This document shows, in pieces, positions 11,090 to 23,610 of a stretch of DNA of 64,000 bases. Made by a program: the position numbers and the translations under genes. The notes below the pieces were generated by a model. The model was not told the origin of the DNA. It worked only from the letters and a program-made list of their open reading frames with translations, and did no database searches. The stretch is from Dichetophora obliterata. Its lineage: Eukaryota; Arthropoda; Insecta; Diptera; Sciomyzidae. How positions within the stretch are numbered: the stretch's first letter is position 1; every line of letters begins with the position of its first letter. The stretch lies in assembly GCA_963920525.1 (NCBI GenBank), contig OY986438.1:49263788-49327787 (forward strand), given 5' to 3'.

Positions 11090-12224
11090 ATGTATATAAT
11101 CCACTGGATATAATCCGGACATCCATCTATTCTAAATCTCTTTGGAACCGAGAAATCAAAAAGAGCTACCGACTATATCATAGCCAGTGTAAAATTCGGC
11201 ACAAAATACACCACATCCATCCCCAGCATACAAGAATGGGAAGAAACGGCTGTATAATTCTGCGGCAATCTGTAATTTTATACAGATGGTTTCAAAATAG
11301 AAAACGGAACTGGATCGGGTTTATATTGTGAAACGCTAAAAATTAAAGAGTGTTACAAACACCCTGACTACTCTAGCATTTTTCAGGCAGAAATATATGC
11401 TATTAAAAAAGCAGCACAGGCCATTCTCACAGGCCACAAGGGTAGTAATTTTTTGGATAGCCAAGCGGCCATCAAAGCGCTGAATAGTAAAACGACGAAG
11501 GCTCGAACGGTACAAAACTGTAAACTGGCACTGAACATTATCTGCAAGACCCACAACATCACTCTCTGCTGGGTTTCCGGACATAGCAATATCGAAGGGA
11601 ACGACGCAGCGGATGAACTGGCTAGGCGTGGAGTAACCGAAAGTACAAGCAGAGCTGATACAGATGTGCACATTCCAATAAGCGTCGTCAAAAGGAGTAT
11701 AGACCTTAAAGCCAGGGATAATGCTAACACCAACTGGAGTTTTCCAGAGGTGACTGCAACATATCTCGAAGGCTCTGGCCAGAGCTAAATGAGAAGAGAA
11801 CCGAAAGCCTTCTGCTTTTGGCCAAACGAGAAATCCGGATTCTTGTTGGAGTTCTGACAGATCATTGCCCTATTGGGGTAATGACCAACAGAATGAACAT
11901 AACAGCCCCAGAGTTCTGTCGGAGCTGCAAGTATCCGAAAGAAACACAAACAATAACTAACCTTCTATGTGTATGTCCAAATCTACAAAATCGTCGATTT
12001 CGATATATAGGGAACAGATTTTTCAAAGACTTGAAAGATTTAGCGAGCACACCACTGCTAGACATCTGGAGGTTCATAAAAAGCACAGGCTGGTTTGAAG
12101 AATAAATTGGAACAATGGTTAACATGGTACCACAAACTATAAAAGAAAGGGATTTGCAATGGACCTATAGGCCCTGCGAAAGAGCCGGTAACAGTGCACG
12201 ACCCTACTTACCTAACCTAACCTA
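11090..12224 (+). pseudogene. LOA-type LINE, RNase H and C-terminal part
   Basis: This continues the LINE broken at 8.16 kb. Around 11278-11310 YTDG of the RNase H domain is readable in one frame; FQAEIYAIKKAAQAI follows at about 11383, then DSQAAIKALNSKTTKARTVQ (11453 onward), WVSGHSNIEGNDAADELARR, and after a frameshift at about 11790 the C-terminal AKREIRILVGVLTDHCPIG with a CRSC...C cluster and FIKSTGWFEE ending at 12105. These are the acidic residues and layout of RNase H-bearing LOA-group LINEs. The RT thumb is partly missing. The 3' end is ACCTAACCTAACCTAA at 12208-12224. Several frameshifts make it dead. Confidence 0.8.
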
Positions 12225-13456
12225 AAGTAGAATCATTAAGATTATTGCAATCAGGCTCATGCTTAAAAAAGTTCGCGCTTATGCGTATCGCGATCAATCT
12301 TTCGTTCACAGATGTGAACTGGGAAACAAGGTGCCGTAGCTTCCGACCTGCAACATCTTCAATTTCACGCTTTTCCGCATGACAGCTTTAGTAGATATAT
12401 GGGTTATTTAGAAAAGCCTTGGCCTTTCCATCGCATATCCTGAATGGCAAAGGTTTTTCTAGGGCTTTTGGATAGAGGCATTGAAGTTGGATAGAGGCAT
12501 TTTCCCCATATAGGGTTCGGACATTCGAGGTGTATATCCTCAAATAATTGTACTTTTACATTTTCGTGTGCGAAGGCTGTTGTAGAAGCAATTTATATCC
12601 AAGGCTGGTTTTCTTTTCATTAAGCGGGAATAATGTGATGAAACTCAAACCTTATACGCATTCCAATTTTAAGGTCTAGGAGCGAAGCCTTAAATTTACT
12701 GGCGGGAGGAGGCCTGAACTTGTTGGTCCGCGAGAGGTATTTAATTTTCCTCCTACTATCTAGATTCTTTTTTTACCTGGGAAACGTTCCCCTATCCAGC
12801 ATCTGGGGTTGCACCTTCTAGTAGGTGCAGTCCACCCTGAGGGTATAATATTGTTTAATTAATGGCGTTTTTGTTTCAGCCAAAAATTGTCGCCTTTCAT
12901 TGCCCTTTTCTCTTCTTGTATTTGATTATAAAATAAGTGCAAGCCAGTGAGAAAATTCTCTGTTCGTTTCTTAAAAAGTCACACTCAAATACGGCAAGAA
13001 ATGGCACATTTTCTGCCCTGCGAAGCATTGTCAGGAGAGAAGGTTGCCCTGAAAATCAGCTGATTATTTAAAATGACAATATTATGAAATGCGTGTGTAA
13101 GACAAGGATCGATATATTTACTTTTATTTCGTGCTAATTTGGCATTTAGTTTTAATGAAAACATTTTTTGTGAGTTAATGGCAAGTTATAAATATTTTGT
13201 GGACACTTTGGCTTTCTGGTTCCACTTTTTATATTTTACACTATTAGAACCGAATTTATTTATTATTGGCACACATCAATCTATGTTCTTTTCTGAGTAG
13301 ACAAAACCATGACTTTTTTCAGGGTTGAGTGCAACATTGAACAAATTTTGCACCGTGGAAGGATAACATTATTTGGAAGAAACGAAAATGTCATAAGGTT
13401 AAGATTTCAAAATTAATGACTTTTTCAGTGAATTATTTAATTTCTATTATTACAAC
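12225..13456. other. Unassigned intronic sequence
   Basis: Slightly GC-richer at 12.3-12.85 kb with a small hairpin TGCACCT..AGGTGCA at about 12814-12833. The palindrome AATCAGCTGATT is at 13056-13067. No gene or recognisable element was seen. Confidence 0.4.
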
Positions 13457-13960
13457 TAGGGGAGAGTGGGGAGTTGTAAACACAGTTTTGCTTTCGAGGC
13501 ATAACTTTCATGAAAATCGATCGATTCTTAAGCTACAAAGTAGTATTTATAGTAGACGTCTTGAAACGACCACTAGCAAAAGCATGTTCAGAAATTCATC
13601 ACCATGTCGACAATAATGCGTATCGCTTGAAACTTACCAAATCGGCATTCGTGATTTGGTCGGGAGTGTCACCCATGATTGTTGTGACCAACATTGTCAA
13701 AGCAAAAAGAAGTTTAAGCACAGACTTTAAAAAGAAGTACAAGAAAAGTATATAGAATATATATAGAAGTACAACCGCAAAAAATATTTTAAAATATGAA
13801 AAGAAGCATTAATATATCCATGAACGAGAAGTTTTAAATTTTTATGTAAAAATATTAAAAAATTAGATCAAGCTTAAAATTCATTGCTTATTAATATAAT
13901 TTTCTGAAATACGGTTTTTATTTAAAATCAAAAATAAAATAAAGAAACAATATTAAATAT

Positions 13961-16046
13961 ACTTACTTACTGGCGCTACAACCGTATGTCGGTCTTGGCC
14001 TCATCTAAGAATTGCGCCAGCCATTTCTATCTTTCGCTTGCTGGCGCCAGTTGGAAATTCCAAGCTTCGTCAAGTTGTCCTCTACTTGGTCTTTCCAACG
14101 AAGATGCGGTCGTCCTCTTCTGCGTTGACCGCCGCTGGGTACCGAATCGAATGTTTTCTTCACTGGAGCATCGTCTTTCATGCGCTGAACATGACCAAGC
14201 CAGCGAAGCCGTTCGATTTTAATGCGCTTGACTATGTCGATGTCAGCGTACAGCTCATACAGTTCATCATTCCACCATATTCGGTACTCGCCATTGACGC
14301 AGATTGGTCCGTAGATCTTACGAAGAATCTTTCTCTCGAATGCTCCTAAAGTCTTTTCATCTAAACTGCTCAGCGTCCAGGTTTGTGATGCATAAAGTAA
14401 GACGGGCATGATGAGCGATTTATAGAGCGTGATTTTCGTTAGTCGAGAGAGGGCTCTGCTTCTCAATTGCCTACTGAGCCCAAAGTTACACCTGTTGGCA
14501 AGAGTTATTCTTCGTTTGATCTCAATGCTGATGTCGTTGGTTGAATTAATGCTGGATCCCAGATAAACGAAGTTCTTCACAACCTCGAAGGAGGTATTGT
14601 CAACGGTAACGTGGGTTCCAAGACGCTGGGACTGTTTGTTTGTTGACACTAAGTATTTCGTCTTATCTGCATTCACTGCCAGACCCATTCGACTTGACTC
14701 TCTTTCTAATCTGAAAAATGCTGCACTGACTTCGCGCGTATTATGGCCAATGATATCGATGTCATCAGCATACGCAAGCAGCATAACACTCTTGCAGAAT
14801 ATTGTGCCACTACGTCTCAGATCAGCAGCTCGGATGATCTTTTCCATCATTAGGTTGAAAAAGTCACACGATAAGGAATCACCTTGTCTGAAACCTCGTT
14901 TGGTAATAAATGGTGGGGAGAGGTCCTTCCCGATTTTAACTGCGCTGCTGGTGTTGCTAAGTTATCCTGCAAAGTCGTATTAGTTTTGCAGGAATACCAA
15001 ATTCAGACATGGTGGAGTACAGGTGCTTCCTTATTGGGCTGTCGAAAGCGGCTTTATAGTCGACAAAAAGATGGTGGGTGTCGACTTGTTTTTCTTGAGT
15101 CTTCTCCAAGATTTGTCGTAGCGTGAAAATCTGGTCGATGGTGGACTTTCCAGGTCTGAAGCCACACTGATAAGGTCCAATCAGTTCATTTACAATGGGC
15201 TTCAATCTTTCACATAAAACGCTCGACAGGACCTTATATGCGATATTAAGAAGGCTTATCCCACGGTAATTGGCACAGATAGTGGGATCGCCTTTCTTGT
15301 GGATTGAGCAGAGCACACTGAGATTCCAATCATTCGGAATGCATTCTTCCGACCATATTCTGCATAGAAGCTCGTGAATGCATTTAAGTAGAGCTTCGCC
15401 TCCGTTCTTAAACAGCTCAGCAGGTAAGAAATCAGCTCGCGCGGCTTTGTTATTTTTAAGCCGCGCTATAGCTGTCAAAACTTCATCATAGTAGGGCAGC
15501 GGAACCTCAACGCTGTCATCCGTAATTGGGGTTTCCGGAATATCATCTCTATTGGCGGGATTGTTGTCAGCATCGCCATTTAGAAGCTTAGAGAAGTGTT
15601 CCCTCCATAACGTCAGTGTACTCTGGACATCTGTCACTAGATTCCCGTCTTCATCCTTGCAGGAAGAGGCCCCGGTTTTAAAACCATCGGCAAGGCGGCT
15701 TATTTTTTGGAAAAATTTTCGGGCCTCATTCCTGTCACCATACATCTCAATCTTTTCTTGGTCGCGCTTTTCTGCCTCTCTTTTTTTCCGCCTGAAAATA
15801 TGTCTCTCTTCCCTTCTTTTTTCTTTGTATCGCTCCTTAGCAGCGCGCGTTACAACCGACTGCAGGGTGGCTTTGTAGGCGGCACGCATGGAGTTGGAAA
15901 TGTGTGTCCACTGCGCGCATACATATATCATCGATTGGAGGAGTGCTTTGATGCAGGAGTGAGAGTCGAGTGGCGAAAGCATTGGCTGTCTGTTTCGATT
16001 GTAGCTTGTCGACGTCTAGCTTTCTCTGTGTAGGGTTGCGTGTGTT
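13961..16046 (-). mobile_element. RTE-type non-LTR retrotransposon, 5'-truncated
   Basis: It is flanked by a 13-bp duplication CAATATTAAATAT (13948-13960 and 16047-16059). On the - strand it ends in a short AAGT-type tail (AGTAAGTAAGT) next to the left duplication, which sets its 3' end. The reverse transcriptase is recognisable but the endonuclease is missing, so the copy is 5'-truncated, as is usual for target-primed insertions. Related fragments lie at 7245-7765 and 54415-54545. Confidence 0.85.
14005..15982 (-). pseudogene. RTE reverse transcriptase, frameshifted
   Basis: Read on the - strand, 15982-14957 encodes the linker and RT fingers: a basic helix with ERYKEKRREERHIFRRKKRE, then ADFLPAELFKNGG, IPNDWNLSVLCSIHKKGDP, YRGISLLNIAYKVLSS, and GPYQCGFRPGKSTIDQIF with VDYKAAFDSP, in which the F-D of the palm is present. 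After a frameshift, GFRQGDSLSCDFFNLMMEK and the catalytic YADDIDIIG follow, then the thumb and the C-terminal RLRWLGHVQRM...GRP..RW signature typical of RTE/BovB-like elements (frame 14850-14005). YADD is intact. At least one frameshift near 14950 and the missing endonuclease make it non-functional. Confidence 0.85.
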
Positions 16047-16499
16047 CAATATTAAATATATCTAAGCAAATATCGCTCCCGCAGAAGATAACTGTCACAA
16101 CTCAAAAATCACAAATTTTCAGGAGAGCCAAAAAAACCGTTGAGCCTGCACAAGCAACGAAACTAACATAAAGACAGACAAACTTAATTTTTCCAGTTTC
16201 AGAAGATAGTGATATAAAATAATTTTTTTTAGTAGTTAGACATGACTGTTGTGAATTGATTTATGAAAAAATTCTCAAAAAGATTTAAAAAAGAAGTACA
16301 ACAAGTAAAAAGAAGTACTTTTAGCATATTTCGACCAATCGACAAGGAGTACGATTGGTCACATTACCCATGATCAATAATGAGGGAGAATGGCATATTT
16401 TTTTGATTTATCTCTATATTAAAGTTACAGAAAAAGAGAATAAAGTTATTTCTGAATCAAATCGGAGATAAAAAATTTGTCTGATTCGCAATGAACACA

Positions 16500-18917
16500 G
16501 GTGTAACAACCAGACTTCAAGTTGGCGCACTTCAAGTGCACAGCTCGATCGCGTACAATGCAAAGAATCTCGTTGTTCCGATTCAAATTTTCCACTATTG
16601 TGCCTTTCCAGATGATACAGAAGTCTTCATCTTTGTCTAGAGAATGTGAAATTGCCGCTGCTGGCTTGGAAGATGTATGACGACTGCGCTTTTTTTTTGG
16701 TTATTGCACCACCTTTGCTTTCCTCTTTTGCTGCTTCTCTTTCGTTCTGGCTTAGTTAGTCCGCTTCTTGTCAGCTTTGTTGTGTATGAGTGCCACATCT
16801 TTACGTGAAGTCAAAATACCAATGATTTGCGACCCCACTTGTATTTTTCGACCGGTTTGACGTGCTTCAGTGGGCTAATCTCTTGCATTTCCCTGCAAAG
16901 CGATGAAGCTGATGTGCTCTGTGCCGATGATTTAATGGCTTTTTCAAAAGTGGTAGCCTCTTCATTTTCACCTATGTTATCCGCGATGACATCTACAGTA
17001 ACAAAGTGAGGTGATATTTTTTCCAAGCTTGGCACTGCATGTGGAACATTTTGACGTCTAAGGGTTGCATGCGATGTGAAGAATGAGGGGAAAGTGGAAT
17101 CATCATGATAACATTAGCAAACGCCATATCTATGGCCGCCACTCTGAGATGGGAAGTGTTGTTATCAAGCTCTAAAAGAATCTTTGACTCTTTTGTTGCG
17201 TAGGCGTGCTTGATAAAATGAGCCATAAATTTAACTAATTCGGTTGACGTCATCCATCCAGGTCCATTAGCAATGCCCAACCTCACAAGGAGCAGCATTG
17301 TCCATAAACACTTTCTGCATGTTCTTGCGGGTGTAAAATGTAAAATGTTGGTGTGGACTGACCGGTCGCACTAACAACGAATTTTCAGTGAGCTTTTTTG
17401 GCCAACTCGGTTTGTCCAAAACAGCGTCAAGATTGTGAAAAAATTGATTGCAATTGGTTACACAAAACGGATCTAGCGTAATTCGCGCTAATCTGCTTTG
17501 GTGCTCTGAGACATAGATTCTTATGTCGGTGCATTTATGCATAATGCCAATCCTTTAGCGCTTAACAGCAGAGATCTGCAACAAGCGCTTCGCTTCATAA
17601 TGCACTCTCCTTCTTCACTACATTTTTGGTTTTCTCAGGCATTCACAATCCTCAAAAAATTTTGTTTGTTTCGCATTGACTCGCTCGCTTTTTTTATGTT
17701 GAGTGTGATATATGCTCTCACTCTCTGCTCTACAATATGCGCTTGCTTCTTTTTGCCACTTTGAGAGTTGGGCGAATAAACGAACAAACATAGTGAATAT
17801 AGTAATCATTTTGCCTGCTTCGCGATTCAGCTGAGAGTTGTGAGAGTCTACGAACAAACATTAGGAGTATAGTGAAAATTCTTCCTGCTTCGAGATAAAG
17901 CTACGTTGTTAATGAGACTCGCTAAATGCTTTGAGTTGTGCAATTTGCCTTGTAACAAAAAAAAATTTGCATGGGTCTCTGTTTTTCATTGTCGCCGCAT
18001 GTCATATTGAGAAAAAATTTGGAAAAACCTATTACATGCAGGCAAATCTATTCTAGATGGTGTTCATGGTCTTCGTAATTGAATCCTGTGACATTCATCT
18101 TGCAATCATTCCTTTTTTGTTTCTTGTGCACGATAAACATCAGCGTAGGTGAAATCAGCGCAGTAGCTAACTGCGTAGATGACTCGTTGTGATTCGCTCA
18201 TGCATTGAGAGTCATGCGAATAGTTTATCAAATTTCTGTGAATAGGGCGAGTGAGGAGCTTTGAGAGGCTGAGTGTTTGTAGCTTTATTTATTCGTTACA
18301 GCGAGTCTCTTAAGCAATACGGTGGTGAGTGAATAGCAAGCTTAGCGAAGTTTACTTTTTGAGCGAGTCCACATTTTGTTAATTCGTTGAAAGAGAATGC
18401 AATGCACGATAGCTACTCTCATTTTCAATGAGTGCTTATATGAATTAGTGAAGCCTTTCATACAGTTCTCTGCTTCACAATCAATATCCCACGAGGCAAC
18501 TTCAGTTTTCTTCGCAAATACATTAGCAAATTTTTTACTTCATATGTGCTCAATCCGTATTAGATTCCGTTTGTCAAACTCATTCTTTTGTTATGCGCTT
18601 AAGATCTGTAACAAAAATGAGAAATTCATCAGCAAAATCCAAAAAAAAATCAAAATAAAACAAAGAACCGTTTTTTCGCCAGCTTGCACGCATAATGATG
18701 AAACCAATTTGAACAATTCCTCAGTCGGAGCGGTTAAAGGTTCTTTATTCACTTGTTTAATATAGCGATTCAATGTTATGCGATCAGTTTTGTGTGCTGC
18801 AGTGGCCTGTTGCTGTATAGCCGTATTCTCAACAATCACTTCTTTCACGGCACCCACAATTTCATCAACAATTTTATCAGTAAGGCTAGAGTCACAAAAA
18901 GAACGTTCAAACTTCAT
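16500..18917 (-). pseudogene. pogo/jerky-like DDE_1 transposase remnant
   Basis: Pieces in order on the - strand: 18917-18591 (VDEIVGAVKEVIVENTAIQQ...ITLNRYIKQV), the N-terminal DNA-binding helix-turn-helix region; a poorly preserved middle at about 18560-18420; 17542-17267 (NQFFHNLDAVLDK, then TFYTRKNMQKVFMDNAAP); 17298-16993 (GPGWMTSTELVKFMAHFIKH, ILLELDNNTSH with the second catalytic Asp, PHSSHRMQPLDVKMF with the third); then a C-terminal tail to about 16810. The first catalytic motif (NVDETG in relatives) is not visible. Frameshifts and the gap at 17.55-18.38 kb show it is dead. Confidence 0.75.
17550..18380. other. Unassigned insert within the pogo-like element
   Basis: It lies between the transposase segments. 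It contains two diverged copies of a segment with ACGAACAAACAT, ATAGTGAA and CCTGCTTCG (about 17775-17825 and 17850-17900) and many GAGTC/GCGAGT motifs. No coding sequence was recognised. Confidence 0.35.
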
Positions 18918-19422
18918 TCCGAAATTTTTAATTGGAGCGTGTTAAAAACGCGAGAAAGCAGTTAAACCTTTTACGCCGAAAACAAATACCGAGCGTTGCG
19001 AAAAGCGTGCGTTGGAAAAATTGGGCTTCTGACAAATTTACATAATCGCTGACCTCCGAAAAGTGCAAAGAGCGTTCTAAGAAGTTTTACTCCAAAAATT
19101 CGATAAAACAATAAAATAATGCATAAATAAATAAAAATCCAAATGGAAATCCATTTACTCAAGGAAAGTTTTGCAATAGCTTACTTTTATAACCGTCTGA
19201 AAAAAGGGACTCCAAAGACCACACACACAAATGAGTAAAATAACTTTTGGTGTGATTTTTTAATATCTAGTTACAGACACACTTACAACGCATGTTGGTG
19301 CGACGAGTTCCAATTAAAAAGTAAGCTTATGTCAAGAGTGGCATTTGACAGTCTTTGGAGCACTTCTACTATTCACTGCATGGCGGATATTGCCGTGGTT
19401 AACAACTCCCTACTCTCTTCTA

Positions 19423-21622
19423 TTTATTAAATTCAAATAATATTAAAATTCGAAATTTTGAAATTAATAAGCGAAAGTAACTAATTAACCTATTTACGCT
19501 ACTTTTTACCTTAGCTGTTCCAAGGAAATACAGAAAAAAGGGTCAGTGCTTATTGTTTATATATGTTTTGTCTTAAGAGGGTCATACAATTCGAAGTAAT
19601 TTATTCGAGGAAATGATTATGTGAAGAAATCTTTTCAATTTCATTCAACTTGCCAATTTAATTTTTAACTTAGACTTTACTTTAATATTTAAGAAATCAA
19701 GTATTTTTTTGTTTGAAATGCAAATTTCAAAATTTTAGTTGCTATCACATCATAAAAATCATGTACAAGAATTTAGCTTTATTTAGAAAAAACCTTCAAA
19801 CTCAAAAATTAGCAAACTTCGAGAGTCCAAAAAAAAATGTAGTCTCTAGATAACAATAAAGTTTTTAAGTTTTCGTAAGTATGTATATATCTACGTTCAT
19901 TTTTCGGATTTTATTTGCCCTTTCTCATAAACAAGAAAGTCACTTCTCATTTTATATGTATAGTTTTTGTAAAAATTAGTCAACTTTTTAAAAACCTTTA
20001 ACAATTAAACAATTAAAAAATATTGAAGGAATATACAATGAAATTGGTAACCTTGATTTTTACAAATTTTTCTTTTCTAATATTTCTAATTCCAATTTCG
20101 CAATGGTTAATGTGCGAAAACAATAAATATTACAGTTTTATATGGAAAACAGCATACCACAGTTTGTTAGTGAAATTAAATTCTCTCTCTTGTTTTGTAT
20201 GAAAAATCGAATACAAAAGTTGTTTGAACAAAAAAACCTAGAAAATTCATTCTCTTGTCAAACTTGTCAAATTTGGCATTTTTCGTTCAACTAATAGTTC
20301 TACTAATTTGGTTTTAAATCTTTTGGAATGAGCTTTAATGGAATTTTTTTTTATTGTATAACTAATAAAATAAAAGAATATTTATTTTGTTTGCACAAAG
20401 AATTGACCATCTATTAAATAAAAAAACGATTGAAATCCAACAGTTAATTTTTTATTATAACCTCTCAAAAATGTTAACAATTTGATTTTTTAATGGTATT
20501 TCTGAAAAAAGTATTGCGCTTGCATGGAGGGCTTACAAGTCAATTAAGATGACAACTATTATAAATATCAGACAACATCCTAGAAGAACATTGTCCTTGC
20601 AAATATATTGTGAATATATGTGCATAATCGGTCAAGTTGTTCAGCAGTTATGTGATGATAAATAGGCGCATTCATAATTTTATATATGTATAAAAATTAA
20701 AACCATATTGCTCGTTCTTTTTAGCAACTGGTGACTAACCATACTCTTTTGAGTGTGAAAAGAAGCAATTCCTTTTTTCTATCATATGCTCAGGTAAGAA
20801 TCGCCATTGAAATGCAAAAAAAAAGTAGATTGAAGTAGAACTAGTGCTGGCAATCTAGAGAATAGCAAAATCGATCTTCTTGTACTAATATCATTAACTG
20901 CCGGATTATGACAAGCATTTTACAACTTTTACACTGGGTCGGCCAAAAACTCTTTTCAACCCTAAAATACTATTTTACCAAGCAGTAAATATTTTCGACT
21001 CGCACTCTTATAGTTATACATTTATTATTACTAGAAAGAATGCAACATTTTTTATATATTTAAAATTTTTATTTACAATATTTTATTATATTCTTTCAAC
21101 GATAATTTGTTGGTTTTCGTTGTTTTGACTCTGTCATAATCTGAAAATATTTTCTTAGCAAAAATTTATATACATATACTATAAGCAAGATTTTAAACTA
21201 AATCGAATAAAATAAAAATGAATGTTGTATTTGATAGTGATTAAACATTAGAAGGAAATTTTGAAAAATGAATTGTTCAAAATCCAAATCAGTTATAAGA
21301 AGAAGCGAAAAAACCAACAAAAACATTGTTTCCCAATTTCGTGATTAACCCAAAATTCAAACTTCAAACAGATATTTATAAAATTATGCATACACTTTTA
21401 TCTTAAAGATAAATTGAACAAAAATCAAACCTATATTTATTTGAAAACTCAAAATTCGTTTGTTATGTTTTTGTTTACTGTTTGTTTTGTTATTCCCAAT
21501 GAAGTTGTTGTAAAAAGTGTTACTCCCACCCACTTTTTAATCAACGCCACAAAAATATTCCCCACTACATCACAACTTAAAGTGTGTTTTAGTATCAACA
21601 TTATTTTGTGTACATTTTCCAG
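19423..21622 (+). other. Intron sequence, 3' part of the 15.7-kb intron
   Basis: AT-rich with no convincing gene or repeat. The acceptor TACATTTTCCAG at 21611-21622 closes the intron. Confidence 0.5.
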
Positions 21623-21673
21623 CGTCTTCCAGCGGTTCTAAGCAGGATCGGAGTTATTCTTGCAAGTCCTTTG
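21623..21673 (+). CDS. pHCl-1: pHCl-type channel, 17-codon loop exon
   Basis: A 51-bp exon bounded by acceptor TTTTCCAG and donor GTAAGC, phase 0 at both ends. It encodes RLPAVLSRIGVILASPL, which follows directly on GENPVTQ of the 5.7-kb exon in the insect pHCl cytoplasmic loop as I remember it. It is too short to be found by open-frame length. The perfect phase match with the upstream exon, strong splice sites and lack of stop codons support it. A 15.7-kb intron precedes it and about 13.7 kb separates it from the next candidate exon. Confidence 0.75.
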
Positions 21674-22423
21674 GTAAGCTTTTCTTTATCATCTACAGCA
21701 ATAACAAGATTCAACCTGACGAAAAATAAAAATGATCAAATCATATGTTAAACATAACGTATCAAATCAACTCGCCAGCCATTTTAGCCACACTAGTAGT
21801 TCTCCATTTAGTTTAAACGCATCTCAAGCTTAAAACAACTAACTGCAAACTTCAACTTTCTTTACTGCATGTTTTCGCGTTTGGCTTCGCAATTTTATTT
21901 ATTTTTCAAATAAACTTGACTTTTATTTTCTTTTGTGTCCTATTCGCATTTGGCACGCTTTTGTGTGAATTGATAACTTTTCTTCTTTTATGTTCACTCA
22001 CCCAATGAAATCTTTTTACTTTTCAATTAATTTTTCAACACTTTTTCATCAAACTAAAAAACAAAAACTAAACCCAACGAAAACACACTTTAAGGTCACA
22101 TATAATTGGGAAAAATGTTGCGTATTTGAAATAAAAATAAATTAATAAATAACTAAAAATAAAACAAAAACTAACTTAATCTGTGAAAACCGTTAGGTGA
22201 CACGCCCCTTTTAAGTTGTATTTTATTATATGCCCATAAGTTGAAAGACTTGTATGTACAAAGTTTAATTTTAAGCCTTTTATATTTAGTTACTATTAAA
22301 AATGCTTTAATTTCAATAAGTTTTTTAGTGAATGAGAATGCTTTATGCTGTTGTAGATAACCTAAGTTTCTTTGAATTGTGATGAAATTTTGTAATTAAT
22401 AATACAAATTACTAATAAAATAT

Positions 22424-22469
<46 letters not shown>

Positions 22470-23035
22470 AGATTCTTTAGAGGATTACAATATTTATCTA
22501 GGCATTGAGACGATTGCAAGTTTTCAATTCACAAAATTTAATAAAAAACCAATAAGAAGAAGGCTTTGGTAACACATTTTTTGACAGTAGTTTGTAAGAC
22601 AAACTTTATTTACAATCTATTAAATAAATAGAAAAATACTTGACTCACTATAAAACTCAAATAATTGATAAAAATTACCAACCAAAGGTTTCATGTTAAA
22701 AATGTTGAGGATCACACCACAAATCTGATGTTTTTCTTATTTAAAAGTTGTACCTAACCTTTAAGATGGGGTACAGAGATGGTTTAGAAAGAAAAACTCG
22801 GAAGAAAACTTTTGCAGCAAACTAACATAAAATCAAACTTCTTTAATACGATGTAGCTGCAATGCCTCTAACGTCTCTAACAATTCTTTATTAAATTTCT
22901 TCGGACATGGCTGCTCAAACACTGATTACACTGTGCGCCAGGTTTTTGTACACGGCATCCCACTATATTTTTTCTTATAGATTTAAGGTCTCTTAAGACG
23001 AAAATCAAAAAAAAAATTTTTATGGATACGTTTTT
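21674..23035 (+). other. Intron sequence with (AT)n
   Basis: AT-rich. A TA/CA microsatellite lies at about 22424-22465. No coding signal was recognised. Confidence 0.5.
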
Positions 23036-23610
23036 TTAACCCTTAGACGTGCGACTGCCTAGCAGGCGGTAAGTGACCCTACTGGGCCTCACGAGGCCCA
23101 TAATTCATTTCCAGCTGTCCTTTCGATTTTCGTCCAACTAGATGTCCTATCGCAAGCTGCTATTATGCAGAAGTATTGTAAGACACTACATCTGTGTGTG
23201 TGGGTGTCATTTTTAAGGGGGTCGGAGGGTTGGACGCCTTCAAATGTAAAATTACTTTTTTTTATGGCACAAGTCAACTTTGGACTGATTTATATTTTTT
23301 TTAAACACAAATTTACAAAAACTAGAAATGAGGTAACGACCATTGAACTGTTATGCTGGAGTAGTAACTATCCAGCAGCGTAGCCATTTCTGTGTTGTGT
23401 CGAGTTCAAGTGCCGGTCTGTCAGCAGCCTAAAAAATTGAGAACAATATAGATTTCGTCACTTATTCCCGACATTTCAAATCTTACTTTTTATGCAGACA
23501 AGAACTTTACACACATAGCGTAATAAAGTCGTCAATCGTGATCGATTCCGACATTTGCAATACATTTAACCCAGTGAGGCCCAGTAGGTTCACTACGGCC
23601 TTATTTTGTT
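23036..23610. repeat. Possible piggyBac-type miniature element, right end degraded
   Basis: TTAA (23036-23039) is followed by CCCTTAGACGTGCG. The subterminal segment GTGACCCTACTGGGCCTCA (23073-23091) reappears inverted at 23575-23593 as TGAGGCCCAGTAGGTTCAC. TTAA plus CCC is the piggyBac-type junction, but the mirror terminus GGGTTAA is not found at the right, so the element is probably truncated. A GGGCCTC-AC-GAGGCCC hairpin lies at 23084-23099. Confidence 0.4.

Larger units (their letters stand above)
13459..19420 (-). mobile_element. pogo-like DNA transposon, decayed, invaded by RTE
   Basis: The left end is GGGGAGAGTGGGGAGTTGTAA (13459-13479) and the right end is its inverted relative, read on the - strand as GAAGAGAGTAGGGAGTTGTT (19420 down to 19401), with three mismatches. 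TA lies directly outside each end (13457-13458 and 19421-19422), the duplication expected for pogo/Tigger elements. Pieces of a DDE_1 transposase run on the - strand between 18917 and about 16500. A 2.1-kb RTE LINE sits at 13961-16046. At 17550-18380 is about 800 bp that I cannot assign to the transposase and that may be a further insertion. Confidence 0.7.

Noticed and set aside
12208..12224. Telomere-like CCTAA repeats
   Set aside because: They form the 3' end of the LOA-type LINE. Flies lack TTAGG telomeres, and three units at a LINE end are a normal tail.
13986..16033. Several + strand frames of about 100 codons
   Set aside because: They are the antisense of the RTE reverse transcriptase, which is clearly coded on the - strand.
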